From Ancistrus triradiatus (Eukaryota > Chordata > Actinopteri > Siluriformes > Loricariidae): DNA of 64,000 nucleotides. The notes below the pieces were generated by a model. That model worked only from the letters and a program-made list of their open reading frames with translations, was not told the origin of the DNA and made no database searches. The position numbers were made by a program, and so were the translations under genes. Positions 1 through 11,367 of this stretch are shown in pieces; positions within the stretch are counted from its first letter, which is position 1; each line of letters begins with the position of its first letter. The DNA lies in the NCBI GenBank assembly GCA_025084515.1, contig JAJAGP010000086.1, positions 744,001-808,000 on the forward strand, read 5' to 3'.

Positions 1-1300
1 GCGGGGAGCCTCGATCGGTGGCCGAGGAGGGCAGGGGCCAGCCGGGGCGCCAACCCGGCACAGGACGGGCCTGAGGCGGGGGACGTGAAAGGTGGGATGC
101 AATCTCATGGAGGCGGGCAGCTCGAGGCGATAAGCGACCGGGTTGATCCGGCGCAACACCCTGAAGGGCCCCACGAACCTGGGGGCCAGCTTTCCGGAAG
201 CACCCCTGATGGGGAGGTCCCAGGCAGACAGCCAGACCCGCTGACCCAGCCGGTAGGAGGGCGCAGGCCTGCGCCTGCGGTCGGCGGACCGCCGTATGGT
301 CTCAGCGTTACGCAGAAGGGCCGCCTGGGCCCTCTGCCAGGTCGCACAGCAACGACGCACAAGCTGCCGGGCCGAGGCCACCCCGGCCTCCACCTCCGGA
401 GCCGGGAAAAGCGGCGGGGCAAAGCCAAACTGAGCCTCAAACGGGGGCATGCCCACGGCCGAGTGCCAGAGGGTGTTATGAGCCAGTTCCGCCCACCCCA
501 GCTGCTCGGACCAGGTCGAGGGGTTCCTGGAGGTCAGGCAGCAAAGCATGCAGGCCAGGTCCTGATTGACCCGCTCAGTCTGGCCATTGGACTCGGGATG
601 AAACCCCAAAGAGCGACTGGGTGTGGCGCCCAGGAGGCGGCAGAAGGCCGTCCAGAACTGGCTGGCAAACTGGGGGCCACAATCAGAAACAAAGTCACGT
701 GGGATCCCGTGCGTGCGCACAACCTGGTGAAGGACCATGTCCGCTATCTCCCGGGCCAAGGGAAGCTTGGGCAAAGGCACAAACTTGCAGGCCTTGGAGA
801 ACTGGTCGACGATAATCAGGATGACCGTGCTACCCCTGGAGGGGGGCAGGCCGGACACAAAGTCCAGCGAAATGTGGGACCAGGGCCTGGAGGGGGCTGG
901 GAGAGGCTGGACAAGGTCAGCCGGGTGTTCCCGAGGGGTCTTAGTGCGCGCGCAGACCTCTCATGCAGAAACGAACTGCTTGACATCCGCGGCCATACCG
1001 GGCTACCAAAAGTGTCGCCGAAGGAACTCGAAGGTCCGGGTACCTCCCGGATGAACCGCGAACCGGGCCATATGCCCCCAGCGCATGACGCGGGACCGTA
1101 CCCTAGTGGGGACATAACGGCGGCCAGGAGGACCACCGCCTGGGTCGGGCTCAAGCCGCAGGGCCCTGGAGACGGCCTCCTCAAGCCGTCGAATGCATCT
1201 ACCTCGACGATGAAGGGTTCCTCCGGATCAGGCTGGGCCAGCACCGGAGGATTGGTGAGTCGACGCTTGAGTTCCTCAAAAGCGGCACCCGCCTCTCTGG
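1..1300 (-). pseudogene. Gypsy 1 RNase H end and integrase, broken
   Basis: The minus strand reads through an integrase core with the usual VDQFSK, SDCGPQF and HPESNGQTERVNQD blocks (roughly 830-560), then a C-terminal part running off the window edge. Two in-frame stops interrupt the preceding zinc-binding part: TAG at 1005-1003, where a tryptophan codon is expected, and TGA at 963-961, where a cysteine of the HHCC finger is expected. Downstream of these I saw no stop in this frame to position 1. In a live element this enzyme inserts the cDNA into the host genome. Family is certain; activity is excluded by the stops. Confidence 0.8.
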
Positions 1301-1301
1301 T

Positions 1302-2555
1302 TCAGCGGAAGGGACCCAGGATCTTGCGCGTGAGAGCCGTAAGGGGCGCGGCTATAGTCCCGAAGTCCCTGACGAAGCGCCGGAAGAAATTGGCAAACCC
1401 CAGAAACCGCTGAACCAACCGAAGGGAGGTAGGCTGCGGCCAGTTGGCCACGGCCTTGATCTTGGCCGGGTCCATGCTCAATCTCCCCTCGGAGACAACA
1501 AATCCGAGGAAAGAGACAGACGAAGCATGGAACTTGGATTTCTCGAGGTTGACTACCAGATGGCTTTCCAGCAAAAGCTGGAGAATCTGCCGGACATGTC
1601 CCACGTGTTCCTCGAGAGACCGACTGAAGATCAGAATGTCGTCGAGGTAGACGAAGGCATACTGATCTAAAGCCTCGCGCAGGACGTCGTTAACGAACCA
1701 TTGGAAGACGGCGGGGGCGTTCATGAGCCCGAATGGCATCACCAGGTACTCGTAGTGCCCCGTAGGTGTCAGGAAGGCCGTCTTCCACTCATCCCACTCT
1801 TGGATGCGAACAAGATTGTAGGCATTTCGGAGGTCCAGTTTGGTAAAAAACCGGGCGCCCCGAAGCGTCTCGAACGCGGTGGCCATCAACGGGAGAGGGT
1901 AACGGTCCTTAACGGTTACGGCATTAAGGCCCCGGTAGTCGACGCAAGGGCGGAGCGACCCGCCCTTCTTGGCGACGAAGAAAAATCCTGCCCCAGCGGG
2001 GGAGGAAGAGGGCCGGATGATGCCGTGTGTAAGGGAATCCCTAATATATGCCTCCATGGCTTCCCGCTCAGCGGGGGCCAGAGAGAACAGTCGCCCCCTG
2101 GGCGGTGCACTTCCAGGTAGGAGGTTGATAGCACAGTCATACTCCCGATGGGGAGGCAACCCCTGGGCCTCCCCCTGGCCGAAAACCTCGGCAAGATCAT
2201 GGTAATCCCTGGGAACGAGTGACAGGTCCACCCGGTCGAAGTGATCGGGGACAGGGACCTGTGTGTGAGGCACGAGACAGGACTCGGAGCAACGGGGATC
2301 CCAGGCGAAGACGGAGCGGGTCCGCCAATCAATCCGGGGGTTGTGGGCAAGCAACCAAGGATACCCCAGGATGACGTGGAGATGGGGGGCCTTCGTGACC
2401 AGGAGGGACAGCGTCTCCTGATGGGAACCCACCTGGAGGACAACAGGCTGGGTCTGGTGTGTGACCGGACCACCGCCCACCGGCCGCCCATCGAGGGCCC
2501 GGAACTCTAGGGGTTCGACCATTTCAACCAGGTCACAGCCCAACTGAGATGCCAA
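1302..2555 (-). CDS. Gypsy 1 protease end and reverse transcriptase
   Basis: A 417-codon open frame. The N-terminal about 110 residues look like the end of the aspartic protease region and the linker. The RT fingers and palm follow: a VDYRGLNAVTVKDRYPLP block at about residue 205, the FTKLDLRNAYN block, MPFGLMNAPAVFQ, and the catalytic box YLDDILIF at about residue 305. The thumb and the start of the RNase H connection (FLGFANFFRRF) complete it. In the family RT copies the element RNA into cDNA. The frame begins downstream of the protease active site, so the annotated start is only the first in-frame ATG, not a real initiation site. It is flanked by broken gag and broken integrase. Confidence 0.85.
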   Translation of the reverse strand: MASQLGCDLVEMVEPLEFRALDGRPVGGGPVTHQTQPVVLQVGSHQETLSLLVTKAPHLHVILGYPWLLAHNPRIDWRTRSVFAWDPRCSESCLVPHTQVPVPDHFDRVDLSLVPRDYHDLAEVFGQGEAQGLPPHREYDCAINLLPGSAPPRGRLFSLAPAEREAMEAYIRDSLTHGIIRPSSSPAGAGFFFVAKKGGSLRPCVDYRGLNAVTVKDRYPLPLMATAFETLRGARFFTKLDLRNAYNLVRIQEWDEWKTAFLTPTGHYEYLVMPFGLMNAPAVFQWFVNDVLREALDQYAFVYLDDILIFSRSLEEHVGHVRQILQLLLESHLVVNLEKSKFHASSVSFLGFVVSEGRLSMDPAKIKAVANWPQPTSLRLVQRFLGFANFFRRFVRDFGTIAAPLTALTRKILGPFR

Positions 2556-2683
2556 AGTGGCATCAATAAAGTTGCCCTCGGCACCGGAGTCGATCCAGGC
2601 AGAGGTGCTGGAACGCGAGCCCCCTCCCAGGTGCTGGAGGGTGACCGGGAGGGCGAGTCGTGATGAGGGAAAGCGGGAGTAGC

Positions 2684-3620
2684 CTAGGAACGGCCCCCTC
2701 GACCAAACCCGGGCCCAACGTTTCCCGACTTCCCCGAGGAAGCGGATAACGAGCCAGCCACTCGTCCCATCCCGGTCCGACCGAGCTTCATGAGCTCGTC
2801 CGCATCGTGGGGGGCTGAAGAGGAAAGGCCAAGAGGAGACCAGGCCCTGGGGGCGGAACGCCGCGCCCGGGCGCGCTCCTTGGACCGTTTGCGGAGCTGA
2901 GTATCCCGCATGATGGCCAAGTCGTAAAGGGCGGACAGCGAAGCGGGTGGGTCACGAAAGGCCAGGTCATCCTTCAGGTCCTCATTGAGGCCCTTCTGAA
3001 ACATGATCGCAAGGGCTGGTTCATTCCAACCACACTCCGCGGCCAGGGTCTGGAATTCAACGGCATAGGCCTCGGCCGTCCTCGTCCCCTGGACGAGCTC
3101 AGAGAGACGAACCCCAGCATCCCGCCCCCCTGACGGATGAAAAAAGGTGTCGCGGAGGGCCTGGAAAAAAACCTCCTCGGTGTCGACAGCATAGGAACCT
3201 GACTCCCCCTGGGCGGTGGCCCAATCAAGGGCCCGGCCAGTCAGCAGGGATAGCATGTAGGCCACTCGTGCCCGCTCAGAGGGGAATTGCGAGGGCCGTT
3301 GCTCGAAGGCCAGGGAGCATTGCAGAAGGAACCCCCTGCAGCGGTCAGGTTCACCCCCAAACCTCTCAGGCGGGGACAGAAGAGAATCCCCGACAGGAGG
3401 TGGAGGAGGAGGAGGCGGGGGAGCTACAGGAGGAGGGGGGCAGGGCAGGCGGCCAGGCAGACTGGATGAGAACCAGCAGCCTGTCATTAAGCTCCTTGAC
3501 GCTAGCTGCCACGGACTCCATTTGTTGATTGAGAGTGGCGAGCTGCTGCTCATGGCGGCCCAGGGTCCCTCCATGGTGCTGGAGCGCCGTGGGGGGGGTA
3601 GTAGGGCCTGCTAGGTCCAT
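2684..3620 (-). pseudogene. Gypsy 1 gag, frameshifted
   Basis: The first ATG after the LTR (3620) opens an 84-codon frame with a coiled-coil-like heptad pattern (EQQLATLNQQMESV). It passes into a second frame, whose first ATG is at 3574, that contains the gag core PPERFGGEPDRCRGFLLQ, a region typical of fish gypsy gags, down to 2684. The switch lies within the proline-rich tract at about 3370-3450, where GGA/GGC slippage is likely. In a live element Gag forms the particle. The two frames do not make one protein without a shift. Confidence 0.75.
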
Positions 3621-3636
3621 GCTGGCTGCACTGTAC

Positions 3637-3790
3637 TGTTACGGTACGGGGAGAGGGAAGTGAGGACCCAAGTGCAGAGGGAGAAAGGGAGCCCCCTGGC
3701 GGAGGCTGACGGGGGATAATAAAACAAGGGAAACGATCAGATAAGGATAAAAATGCAAGTTTATTGATGCATTAATTAAAGCAGGCAAAT
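3637..3790 (-). repeat. Gypsy 1 5' LTR, partial
   Basis: Starts with TGTTACGG next to the gag leader and holds the GGACCCAAGTGCAG stretch common at the inner end of fish gypsy LTRs, plus a minus-strand AATAAA near 3760. The outer end could not be found; the sequence grades into AT-rich DNA. Its edge motif resembles that of the solo LTR at 36543-37406. Confidence 0.6.
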
Positions 3791-3876
3791 GATGACACTG
3801 ACAAATAAACAGGAGAATAAATAACTAAGAAATACCAGTGGAGCTTTAATATTCCACACAAAATAAGTGCCACAGT

Positions 3877-3929
3877 CATATTTTATGCAGAAATATAGAA
3901 AATTCTAAAGGGTTCAAGCACAACTGTAG
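3877..3929 (-). mobile_element. Tc1-like terminal fragment
   Basis: About 50 bp match the reverse complement of the terminal repeat seen at 42525 and 28173 (tatagaaaattctaaagggttc). It is a relic of that Tc1 family. Confidence 0.55.
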
Positions 3930-4260
3930 GTTTTCATAAAAACTTTATTTAAACAGTAATTTTCCCAAATGGAATGACTGGTGGAATCTTCAGATGTCAG
4001 TGCTGAACTTTACATTTCAACTGTCACTTTCTCTGTTATACTGTATTACCACTTTATACTTTGTATCCCATTTTAATCAAAAGTATTGGCACCACTATGG
4101 CAGCTACCAACAGCCTAGCAACCACTTACTAACAATTTAGCAATTACTAACTGGCTTAAACAAGCCAAATTAGAATTGGCCTTCTATTACATATATTATC
4201 ATTACAAGATATTGTACATTATGCTGCATTTTACATAAAGCTGTTTGTGTGTGTCACTAG

Positions 4261-5955
4261 AGAATAGTGGAGGAATGGCTATCTGTTATTGAGATGAACA
4301 CTGAGCTGGACAAAGAAGACTTCATAGTCAAAGTAAGTAATAGAGAAAAATGTACAAGTTTAGTGTTTTAGGTTTGGGGGATTTTAAGTGTTTTAAGCCC
4401 TTAACTTTTTATTGAATGCACCCCACATGATACTGTCATGAAACATAATACAGTACAATACAATTTTTTATCACATTAAATTATGAACCCAATTCAGAAA
4501 AAATTAGGGCGCTATGGGAAATGCAAATTATAAAAAAAACGCTTTGACTTTTATTTCATTGCAGAAAGTAAGAACCAGAGAAATTTCCTATTTTGTTCTG
4601 GTCAACTTCATTTCATTTGTTAATAAACATCCATTTCTGCATGGTATGGGGTCGGGTCAGGGCCCTTGGAAAAGGTCTTTCCCACTTCTGTGATGCAGCA
4701 TTAATGCAGAAAAGTGCACCGAGATTTTAGAGCAACATAAGTTGCCTTCAAGACGACATCTTTATCAGGGACGTCCATGCATTTATCAACAAGACAAATC
4801 AGAAAAAGTTAGGACTGCAATATGGAAATAACTTTCAATCCTTCTTTGAGGAACATTGTTTTTAAACATTTCAATCATTTTCTTACACATAAACTGGAGA
4901 TCCTCTGATCATCTTTACTCCTCAAAGACTCAGGCTTTTGTTAATGCTGCTTTTGGACCAAATCATGATTATAATCACCTGTTTGAAATCACATCATTAT
5001 TTAGGTTTTAACACTTTTTTATGTGTTGCAGACCTGAAATACAGGAATGGATGTTTATTAACAAATAATGAAATAAAGTTGATCAGACAAAACATGAAAT
5101 ATCTTGGGTTATTACTGTCTGCAATGATATAAGGTGTGCATGCATGTAAGGAGCACTGCATTTTTTTTATATTTGCATTTTCCATACCGTCCCAACTTTT
5201 CTGATTAGGGGTTGTAGTAGTATAGGTACTTTATTAAACATTTCATTGTGGCATTTTAATAAAACTGAAAGAAAGCTGGGCTTCCTATCTGGTTGTAAGG
5301 CAATCCTCTGTGGTGTCTACATATTTCTAGCTAGTAGTGGATACTGTTTATACAGATATTGAATAAATCTATGTTTATTTGGTAATAGTAATTTTGTGTG
5401 GGTTTTTACATAAGGATAATTTGATCAACTGTTTAACCTGCCTATTTAGATTGGAATGGAAATATGTACGTTTCTAGATAAAAACTACACCACAGCTCCT
5501 AAATAGTAATTAAATGAAAATAATACAATGTCTCCATCTATTACAGATTGTCAAACTAAATTATGGGATGAAAGAAAAGAATCCAATTAATGCTCTCAGA
5601 TTCTACAGCAAAACAGACAAAGACAAAGCAAAGCAACTGGCCAAAGAAAAGGTAGGAGATCTTTATATAATTCTATAGCATATTATTTACTTTTTAAATT
5701 AGCTGTAGCTTGTAAATAATAACATCATAATATAAAGACCTGGTACATGACCACAAATGTCCTGCACTGATGTTTATATTCTAAAGTGCTAATTCTTTTG
5801 AATCTTTACAGGTCTCTTACCTTCTGCCTGAAAGGTTTGCTGAAACCAAGATCATGCTGTTCTACAAGCCTAGCAGGTCTGGATGCAATATCCATGAAAA
5901 AGTGAATCAAACAGATGTCAATGCATTCTGGGGGACAGTAGAGGCCTTTGTTTAA
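4261..5955 (+). CDS. SAMHD1-like copy A: last three exons
   Basis: Three exons in phase: 4261-4332 (IVEEWLSVIEM and KEDFIVK), 5547-5651 (NYGMKEKNPINALRFYSK) and 5812-5955 (VSYLLPERFAETKIMLFY), ending in TAA. All have AG acceptors and GT donors, and the first two are multiples of three. In SAMHD1 these encode the C-terminal lobe after the HD domain, with the conserved pattern of a tyrosine-glycine-methionine motif followed by the S-x-LLPE-x-FAE motif. SAMHD1 hydrolyses dNTPs to deoxynucleosides and triphosphate and restricts virus replication. No lesion was seen here, unlike the same exons in copies B and C. The HD-domain exons are missing; the sequence upstream is transposon. It is therefore either a truncated relic or the 3' end of a gene rearranged by gypsy 1. 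Confidence 0.75.
4470..5220. mobile_element. Tc1-like/MITE copy (GTTGGGAC family)
   Basis: Non-coding copy between copy A exons, with ends resembling the reverse complement of each other (left aacccaattcag..., right cgtcccaacttttctgatt). It shares long internal stretches with 51650-52430 and 62865-63790. Confidence 0.6.
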
Positions 5956-8011
5956 GTAGATGATTCAGTTCAAGATGGTCTACCAGCCAAAAAGACGACA
6001 TTGAGAAATTGAGACGAATTACAGACATGTGTTTCAGTGATTGTGTGTAACTCTGCTAGATGGCAAACTGTTTCTACCTGCATAATTTCCTTTTTGTTTA
6101 AACTACTTGGGTTGTGGGATACAATTCATAAAAATCAGCTTTTACTATTTTAATTAAATTGTTTGAGGGGAAATGAATAGTTATGATAGATAAGATGTTC
6201 TTATAGTAATCAAGTACGTTACCTGAACTTCTCTGTTCTTACAAACAAATCAGACAAATAGCTAGGCTACAGTTACCTTTGCTAGGAAAGCAATTGGTGC
6301 ACAAGGCATAGCCTTAAACAACAGTAACATTTAAGGAAATTTTGGAAACATATAAATTGTGGTAACGTATGAAAGATCATTTTAAGAATATTTGTTTCAC
6401 CTAATCAGAGCAAAATGTTGTGTGTTTATTAATCACATTAGTACAAATAATGGTTTGTTTTCCTCTTAACATTAGCTATTTTGTTCCACGTGGTTACCTT
6501 ATCTTGTTTATTACTCTAACTATTCTGTGTGTAAACTTAAATGAAATTGAAAATGGGATGCATTCTTGTACTAAACATGCTTGGCTATTTTATGGGACGT
6601 GGGAATAAAGAAATACAGCATATATTCAAAAGGTCTTTCATTCATTTATTTTTATAAAGATATCTTGATCTCAGTTGTGATGGATTCAGTTTCCTACCAG
6701 CAAGTTAGTGTGAGAGAAACAGAAAAAACACATATGCACATGAGGAGAACATACCACCTTCTACAAAACCTGTAACTGGAGCTCAGGACTCTGGAGCTGT
6801 GTGGTACCAACACAGCCTACTGTGTCACCATAACACCCATGTGACCACATTCAACTAGTGGTTTGTTTGAGATATATTGATAAACAAGTCTGAGTGAGTG
6901 AAGGAACAGTTCCATATAGAGACAGAACAAGATCAGTTATTAGAAACAAGTAAAGTCATATTTACAACCAAACACATCCCTGCAAAACCAAACCAAATAT
7001 AGAGGTCAAGTAAGTAAAATAAAACTGTATGAAAGCCATAGGTAAGGTTTATAAAAAACTGACTGATTATTGTTAAAGAAACCAAGGCAGAGGGAAGCTG
7101 GCAATATGAGAACTGAAATCTTATTGAGAGCTACAGGAAGTGCATAACTACACTGATTGTTTCCAAAAGTGATGGGGTTTAGGGGTCCCGGTATTTCTGA
7201 CAGTGCTCATAACGACACCAGAGACCCGAATTGAATCCAGTAAGTCAGTAAAAACTCTTCCTGAGTACTGCTTATTGTTTAAGGCTAAAAACAGCCACCT
7301 CTTGCTTTAGTTAATGACATTGTCTCGTCTCTAAAGATCATCAAACACTCAGTTCAGTCGCTGTACAGTTAGAGACGTTGCTTAATGGCTTTAGTTCCCA
7401 TAGCTCGAGTCCTAACACATTTTCATTTCTTGACAGGATCTTGTTTCTGCATCATTGTTAATGTTTTAATTTTACAATTGTTATTCTAATCTAATCTAAC
7501 ATGAATTATTACTAAACATTGTATAGATGTAACAGTTGCAGATCTTTTATTATTCTGTTTATTTTTAGCCATACCTTGTTGATTGTTTTACACTAACCAC
7601 CTGCCCAGGTGTACCAGTCCTCCGAATAAAGACTTTCAAATTATGAAATGATATGAAGCAGTTTAAGGTAAAGATTCACTAATATTCATGATATGATCTA
7701 ATTTCATAAATAAAAGGTGGAAAACAATTAGGTTAATATTAGCTTAAGGGTGCCAATACTTTAGTTTCAGGTGTTATACTCTTTAAAAGCTGTTGTTATA
7801 AATCAAATGCAAAGTTTCTGTTCTACAATAAGTTTAAAACAGCTTAACAAAAGTGAAAGGATACCAAAATGTTCAGCCTCCCTCAAGGTTTGCATGGAGC
7901 CAAATTATTTACAAAATATGTTGGATCCAGTCAAGAATGTTGTTTTAAATGTGTAAAGCTCATGTCCTACACACCTCATCATCAAAGTGAAAAGCTTTCA
8001 GAGCTACAGGT
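5956..8011. other. 3' flank of SAMHD1-like copy A
   Basis: No coding exon seen. Contains the 3' UTR and downstream DNA of copy A. Stretches from about 6180 to 7680 are closely repeated at about 38900-40250 behind copy B; for example ggctaaaaacagccacctc occurs in both. A shorter piece recurs behind copy C at about 55590-55700. This shows that the duplicated unit extended past the gene. Confidence 0.7.
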
Positions 8012-8084
8012 GTCACGACGGGGGCCTACTGGCAAATGGGAGACGTTGCAAGTTCAACTATGATGACCATCTTTCTTTATTAAT

Positions 8085-8455
8085 AAGGGTAGAAGCGGGC
8101 TTAACCGCAAATTGCACACAAACACATAAGTGGGCTTTACCGCCGAGCGCATACACAAAATAAGGGGGCTCTACCCCGTGACAGAACATAAGTGGGTTCT
8201 ACCGCGTGACAGAACATAAGCGGGCTTTACCGCAAAACAAAACATAATTAACCGGGCTTTACCACGCATGCACAGACATAGGAAACTGGGCTTTACCACG
8301 TTATGCACAGACATAGGAAACCGGGCTTTACCGCACTATATTAACTTAAGCGGAATGCGGGCTTACCGGAGGTTAACATAGGCAGGCTACACTGCAATGC
8401 ACAAACATTGGAAACTGGGCTTTACCATGCTATATTAACTTAAGCAGAATGTGGG
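8085..8455. repeat. 33-35 bp minisatellite (GGGCTTTACCGC units), left part
   Basis: Degenerate tandem units around the core acataggaaaccgggcttta. The array is cut at 8455 by the gypsy 2 LTR and continues at 16229, at about the same point in the unit. Confidence 0.8.
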
Positions 8456-9159
8456 TGTAACCCCAGTCTGCTTGCAAAAGCACTATGAGTCAAGAGATAG
8501 GGTTATCTAAATCTAGATCCAGTGAAGACATTGGCTGGAACTAAGCCCCATACAACTTATAGACTCCACCCTAATGTGACACAAGACAACAAGCCAGAGT
8601 TCAGATGTAGAAAATGTGATTAATTATTGCAGGTCAAATACTCAGGTCACAAAGCATTAACAGCAGCAGGTTTTCAATACAACATATAATATCCCAAAAC
8701 AACCAGGTACCTCTGAGATCTCAGGAAAATCAAAGCAAATCCCAACCCAAAGTTCAAAAGCATACCCGAGTGCATACCCGAGTGCATACCAGGACAACCA
8801 CAACTGACGAGACGATGGAACAGACTTCAGAAACCCAGATCCAGAAGAACATCTATAAAACCAGTCGAGACAACCTCTAAGATCCAAGTTCAAGCTTCTC
8901 ACAGCTCAACAACATCTACAAGTCCTTGAGATTATATTGAGTTTATCTCGCGGTCTTCCTTCTCTTTTCCAGTGCTTACTCAGCATAGCAATACCAACGA
9001 CAACGAAGAGGGAAAAAAAAGGAAAAAAACACTTCCCACTAATGCGTCTTAGTAGGCTGCCACCAAGGGGCGAAAGATAGAAACTACATCTTAATGAACT
9101 TGTTCAAGTACACATGCATTACATTACGGCAGGAAATTGGCTAAATGAGCAGGGTTACA
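8456..9159 (-). repeat. Gypsy 2 3' LTR
   Basis: 704 bp, starting TGTAACCCC and ending GGGTTACA. Matches 15429-16228 over most of its length (for example agtcaagagatagggttatc in both). Confidence 0.9.
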
Positions 9160-9197
9160 CCCTCCCCCTCTAAACCGCATGAGTCCCTTCATGCGTG

Positions 9198-11207
9198 CTA
9201 AACCCTACAAGTATTCTGATGTTCAGGAATAATATCTTGGAGCTTCCCAAAAAATTGGGTAAGGGCGAGGTTCAAGGGTTTCCCCAACTCTTCATAGGTG
9301 AACTTGTGTGGGGGATGCCTTTCTCTGTGTGAGCGCCTGAGCCCACTAGGTTCTTCACCAAAGATAGATTCCAAAACTCTTGTATGAGTGACATTGCGCT
9401 GACTACCACCACCCTCACTGCTTGGGGTAGTGTCTGAGGTTCCTTGATCATGCATGATGTCGCCTTCTGGGATGTGTATTATGACGTGGTCACTTTGCTG
9501 AACTGGGGAGTGAACTACTGCATTGCTTGTGTCATGTGACTCAAGGGGTGAGACTAGGTGGTCAGCCATTTGTAATTCTGGTGGCCTAAACTCAGGAGCC
9601 ATGGGGTTCGGGAAAGGTTGAGGAGGGCTGATGTGTTCAAATTCCTCCACATAAGGTCCCAATGTAGCAACCCGAGGGGTTTCACTGACATAGTAATCAT
9701 CTATCTCCTCCTCTCCATCTGAATCATCACATTCCACCTCCTGGTTTTCAACTTGGTTGCTCCTTAAGCGCGGTTTCCTTTGTTTGTGTTGATGAAACTC
9801 TGGCTCTGGAGTGATCTCAACTGGCAAAAATCCACATGGCAACAGTAGATCCCGGTGAAGTGTGCGTTGTGGGCCATTTCCTGACTCTGGTTTGACAACG
9901 TATACAGGGCCACCATCGAGTCGCTTGACAACAATGTGGATGGGCCTTTCCCACTCATCGGCTAACTTATGTTTGCCTCGAATGTTGACGTTACGCACCA
10001 AGACTCTATCTCCCTCAGCTAACTCAGCTGCTCTGACTTTGGCATCAAATCTGTGCTTATTCCTTTCCCCAGACTTTTTAGAGCTCTCCGCAGCCATTGC
10101 ATAGCTTTCTTGGAGTCGCTGACGCAGGTCTTGAACATAACTGGAATGTGTTGCATGGTTTTCAAAAGGGGGACTGAGGCCCAGTATGAGGTCAATAGGG
10201 AGGGTCGGCTGCCTACCGAACATCAACTCATACGGTGAGTAGCCAGTTGTATCGTTTCTTGTACAATTGTACGAGTGTACAAGCGGTTTGACATACTCTC
10301 GCCAACGTTGTTTGTCCTTTTCCTCAAGGGTACCGAGCATGCCTAAAAGGGTCCGATTAAACCGCTCGACAGGATTCCCCTGGGGATGGTATGGGGTAGT
10401 GCGTACTTTGTCCGCTCCTATCAGTGCACACAGCTCCTTGATTGTGTGTGATTCAAAATCCCACCCCTGATCGCTATGAAGGCGACTGGGAAAGCCATAA
10501 TGAACTAGGAAATTCTCCCAGAGAGCCTTAGCAACAGCTTTGGCCTTTTGATCTTTTGTGGGCACAGCTACTGCAAACTTAGTGAAATGGTCAGTAATGA
10601 CCAATATGTTTCGAATGTCACGATTGTCAGGCTCAAGGGACAAGTAGTCCATGCAAAAAAGCTCTAATGGGTAAGTCGTCTTAATGTTTACCATAGGCGC
10701 TGCTCGCTGCGGCTGAGCCTTCCTCCTGAAACAACGCAACGCTTCACATGTCTGACATTTCCTTTCAATGGACTCCTTCATTTTGGGCCAATAACATCTA
10801 ACACGAGCAAGATTCAACACACGATCAGGCCCCAAATGACCAACTTCATCATGGAAGCCTTTTATAGCTCTTTCTCTGTATTTCTCAGGTAAGACAAGCT
10901 GGTAGATGTGGCTGCCTCTATCAAAACACTTCCTATAGAGAACACTGTCTATGAGCTCGAGCCTTTCCCACTCCCGGAGAAGTAACTTGACTTCGAGCTG
11001 CTCTGGTCTCACCGTTCTGAAGTGGGGCTTTTGACCTCTTTCTACTAAGGTAATGACTTCATCAATTGATGGGTCTTGAATTTGTGCCTCATGCCAGTTT
11101 TCTCTCGTCATGCCAGGTAAAGTACTTTGTCCATGGCTAGAAAACAGGTCAGGTACTGAGGATGCATCAGCAGCGAGGGATTCAGCAAGGACAGGTAAGT
11201 GAGACAT
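9198..11207 (-). CDS. Gypsy 2 integrase polyprotein segment
   Basis: 669 open codons. An HHCC zinc finger (H-x4-H... C-Q-T-C) lies at about residues 115-160. It is followed by the integrase core with aspartates in FCMDYLSLE (about 190) and HSDQGWDFE (about 245) and the glutamate in NPVERFNRT (about 282). A C-terminal DNA-binding region with a GDRVLVRN strand lies near residue 400. The last 200 residues are acidic and low in complexity, longer than a usual integrase tail. Integrase joins element cDNA to host DNA. The frame differs from that of RNase H upstream, so at least one frameshift separates them. The ATG is an internal methionine rather than a real start. Confidence 0.9.
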   Translation of the reverse strand: MSHLPVLAESLAADASSVPDLFSSHGQSTLPGMTRENWHEAQIQDPSIDEVITLVERGQKPHFRTVRPEQLEVKLLLREWERLELIDSVLYRKCFDRGSHIYQLVLPEKYRERAIKGFHDEVGHLGPDRVLNLARVRCYWPKMKESIERKCQTCEALRCFRRKAQPQRAAPMVNIKTTYPLELFCMDYLSLEPDNRDIRNILVITDHFTKFAVAVPTKDQKAKAVAKALWENFLVHYGFPSRLHSDQGWDFESHTIKELCALIGADKVRTTPYHPQGNPVERFNRTLLGMLGTLEEKDKQRWREYVKPLVHSYNCTRNDTTGYSPYELMFGRQPTLPIDLILGLSPPFENHATHSSYVQDLRQRLQESYAMAAESSKKSGERNKHRFDAKVRAAELAEGDRVLVRNVNIRGKHKLADEWERPIHIVVKRLDGGPVYVVKPESGNGPQRTLHRDLLLPCGFLPVEITPEPEFHQHKQRKPRLRSNQVENQEVECDDSDGEEEIDDYYVSETPRVATLGPYVEEFEHISPPQPFPNPMAPEFRPPELQMADHLVSPLESHDTSNAVVHSPVQQSDHVIIHIPEGDIMHDQGTSDTTPSSEGGGSQRNVTHTRVLESIFGEEPSGLRRSHRERHPPHKFTYEELGKPLNLALTQFFGKLQDIIPEHQNTCRV

Positions 11208-11367
11208 TACTGAATGACGTTGGCATACTGCAGAGACTGAATAAGTTGTAACCTCGCCTCTAGAATGCGTTCTGTCATTGAGTTAATCCTTTCTTTCTCT
11301 TGCAGGTAGTCAGAATCCTCTTGAGGAGCTGCTTGAGGTCTCCTTGACAACCCGTCTGCATCACCAT

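Larger units (their letters stand above)
1..3790 (-). mobile_element. Ty3/gypsy retrotransposon 1, 3'-truncated by window edge
   Basis: On the minus strand the order is LTR (from 3637), gag (3620-2684), protease/RT (2555-1302) and RNase H/integrase (about 1300-1), the Ty3/gypsy order. The left end lies outside the window. The LTR edge begins TGTTACGGT on the plus strand, and a minus-strand AATAAA lies near 3760. Gag carries a frameshift and the integrase zinc-binding region two stop codons, so this copy is dead. It is GC-rich compared with its AT-rich surroundings, which marks it as inserted DNA. It lies where the 5' exons of SAMHD1-like copy A would be expected. Confidence 0.9.

Noticed and set aside
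85..1413. A 442-codon plus-strand frame
   Set aside because: It is antisense to gypsy integrase and RNase H in GC-rich DNA; its product has no recognisable domain, while the other strand reads as integrase.
8085..8455. CRISPR-like array of 33-35-bp units
   Set aside because: Units are contiguous and degenerate, with no unique spacers, in a vertebrate genome; it is a minisatellite.
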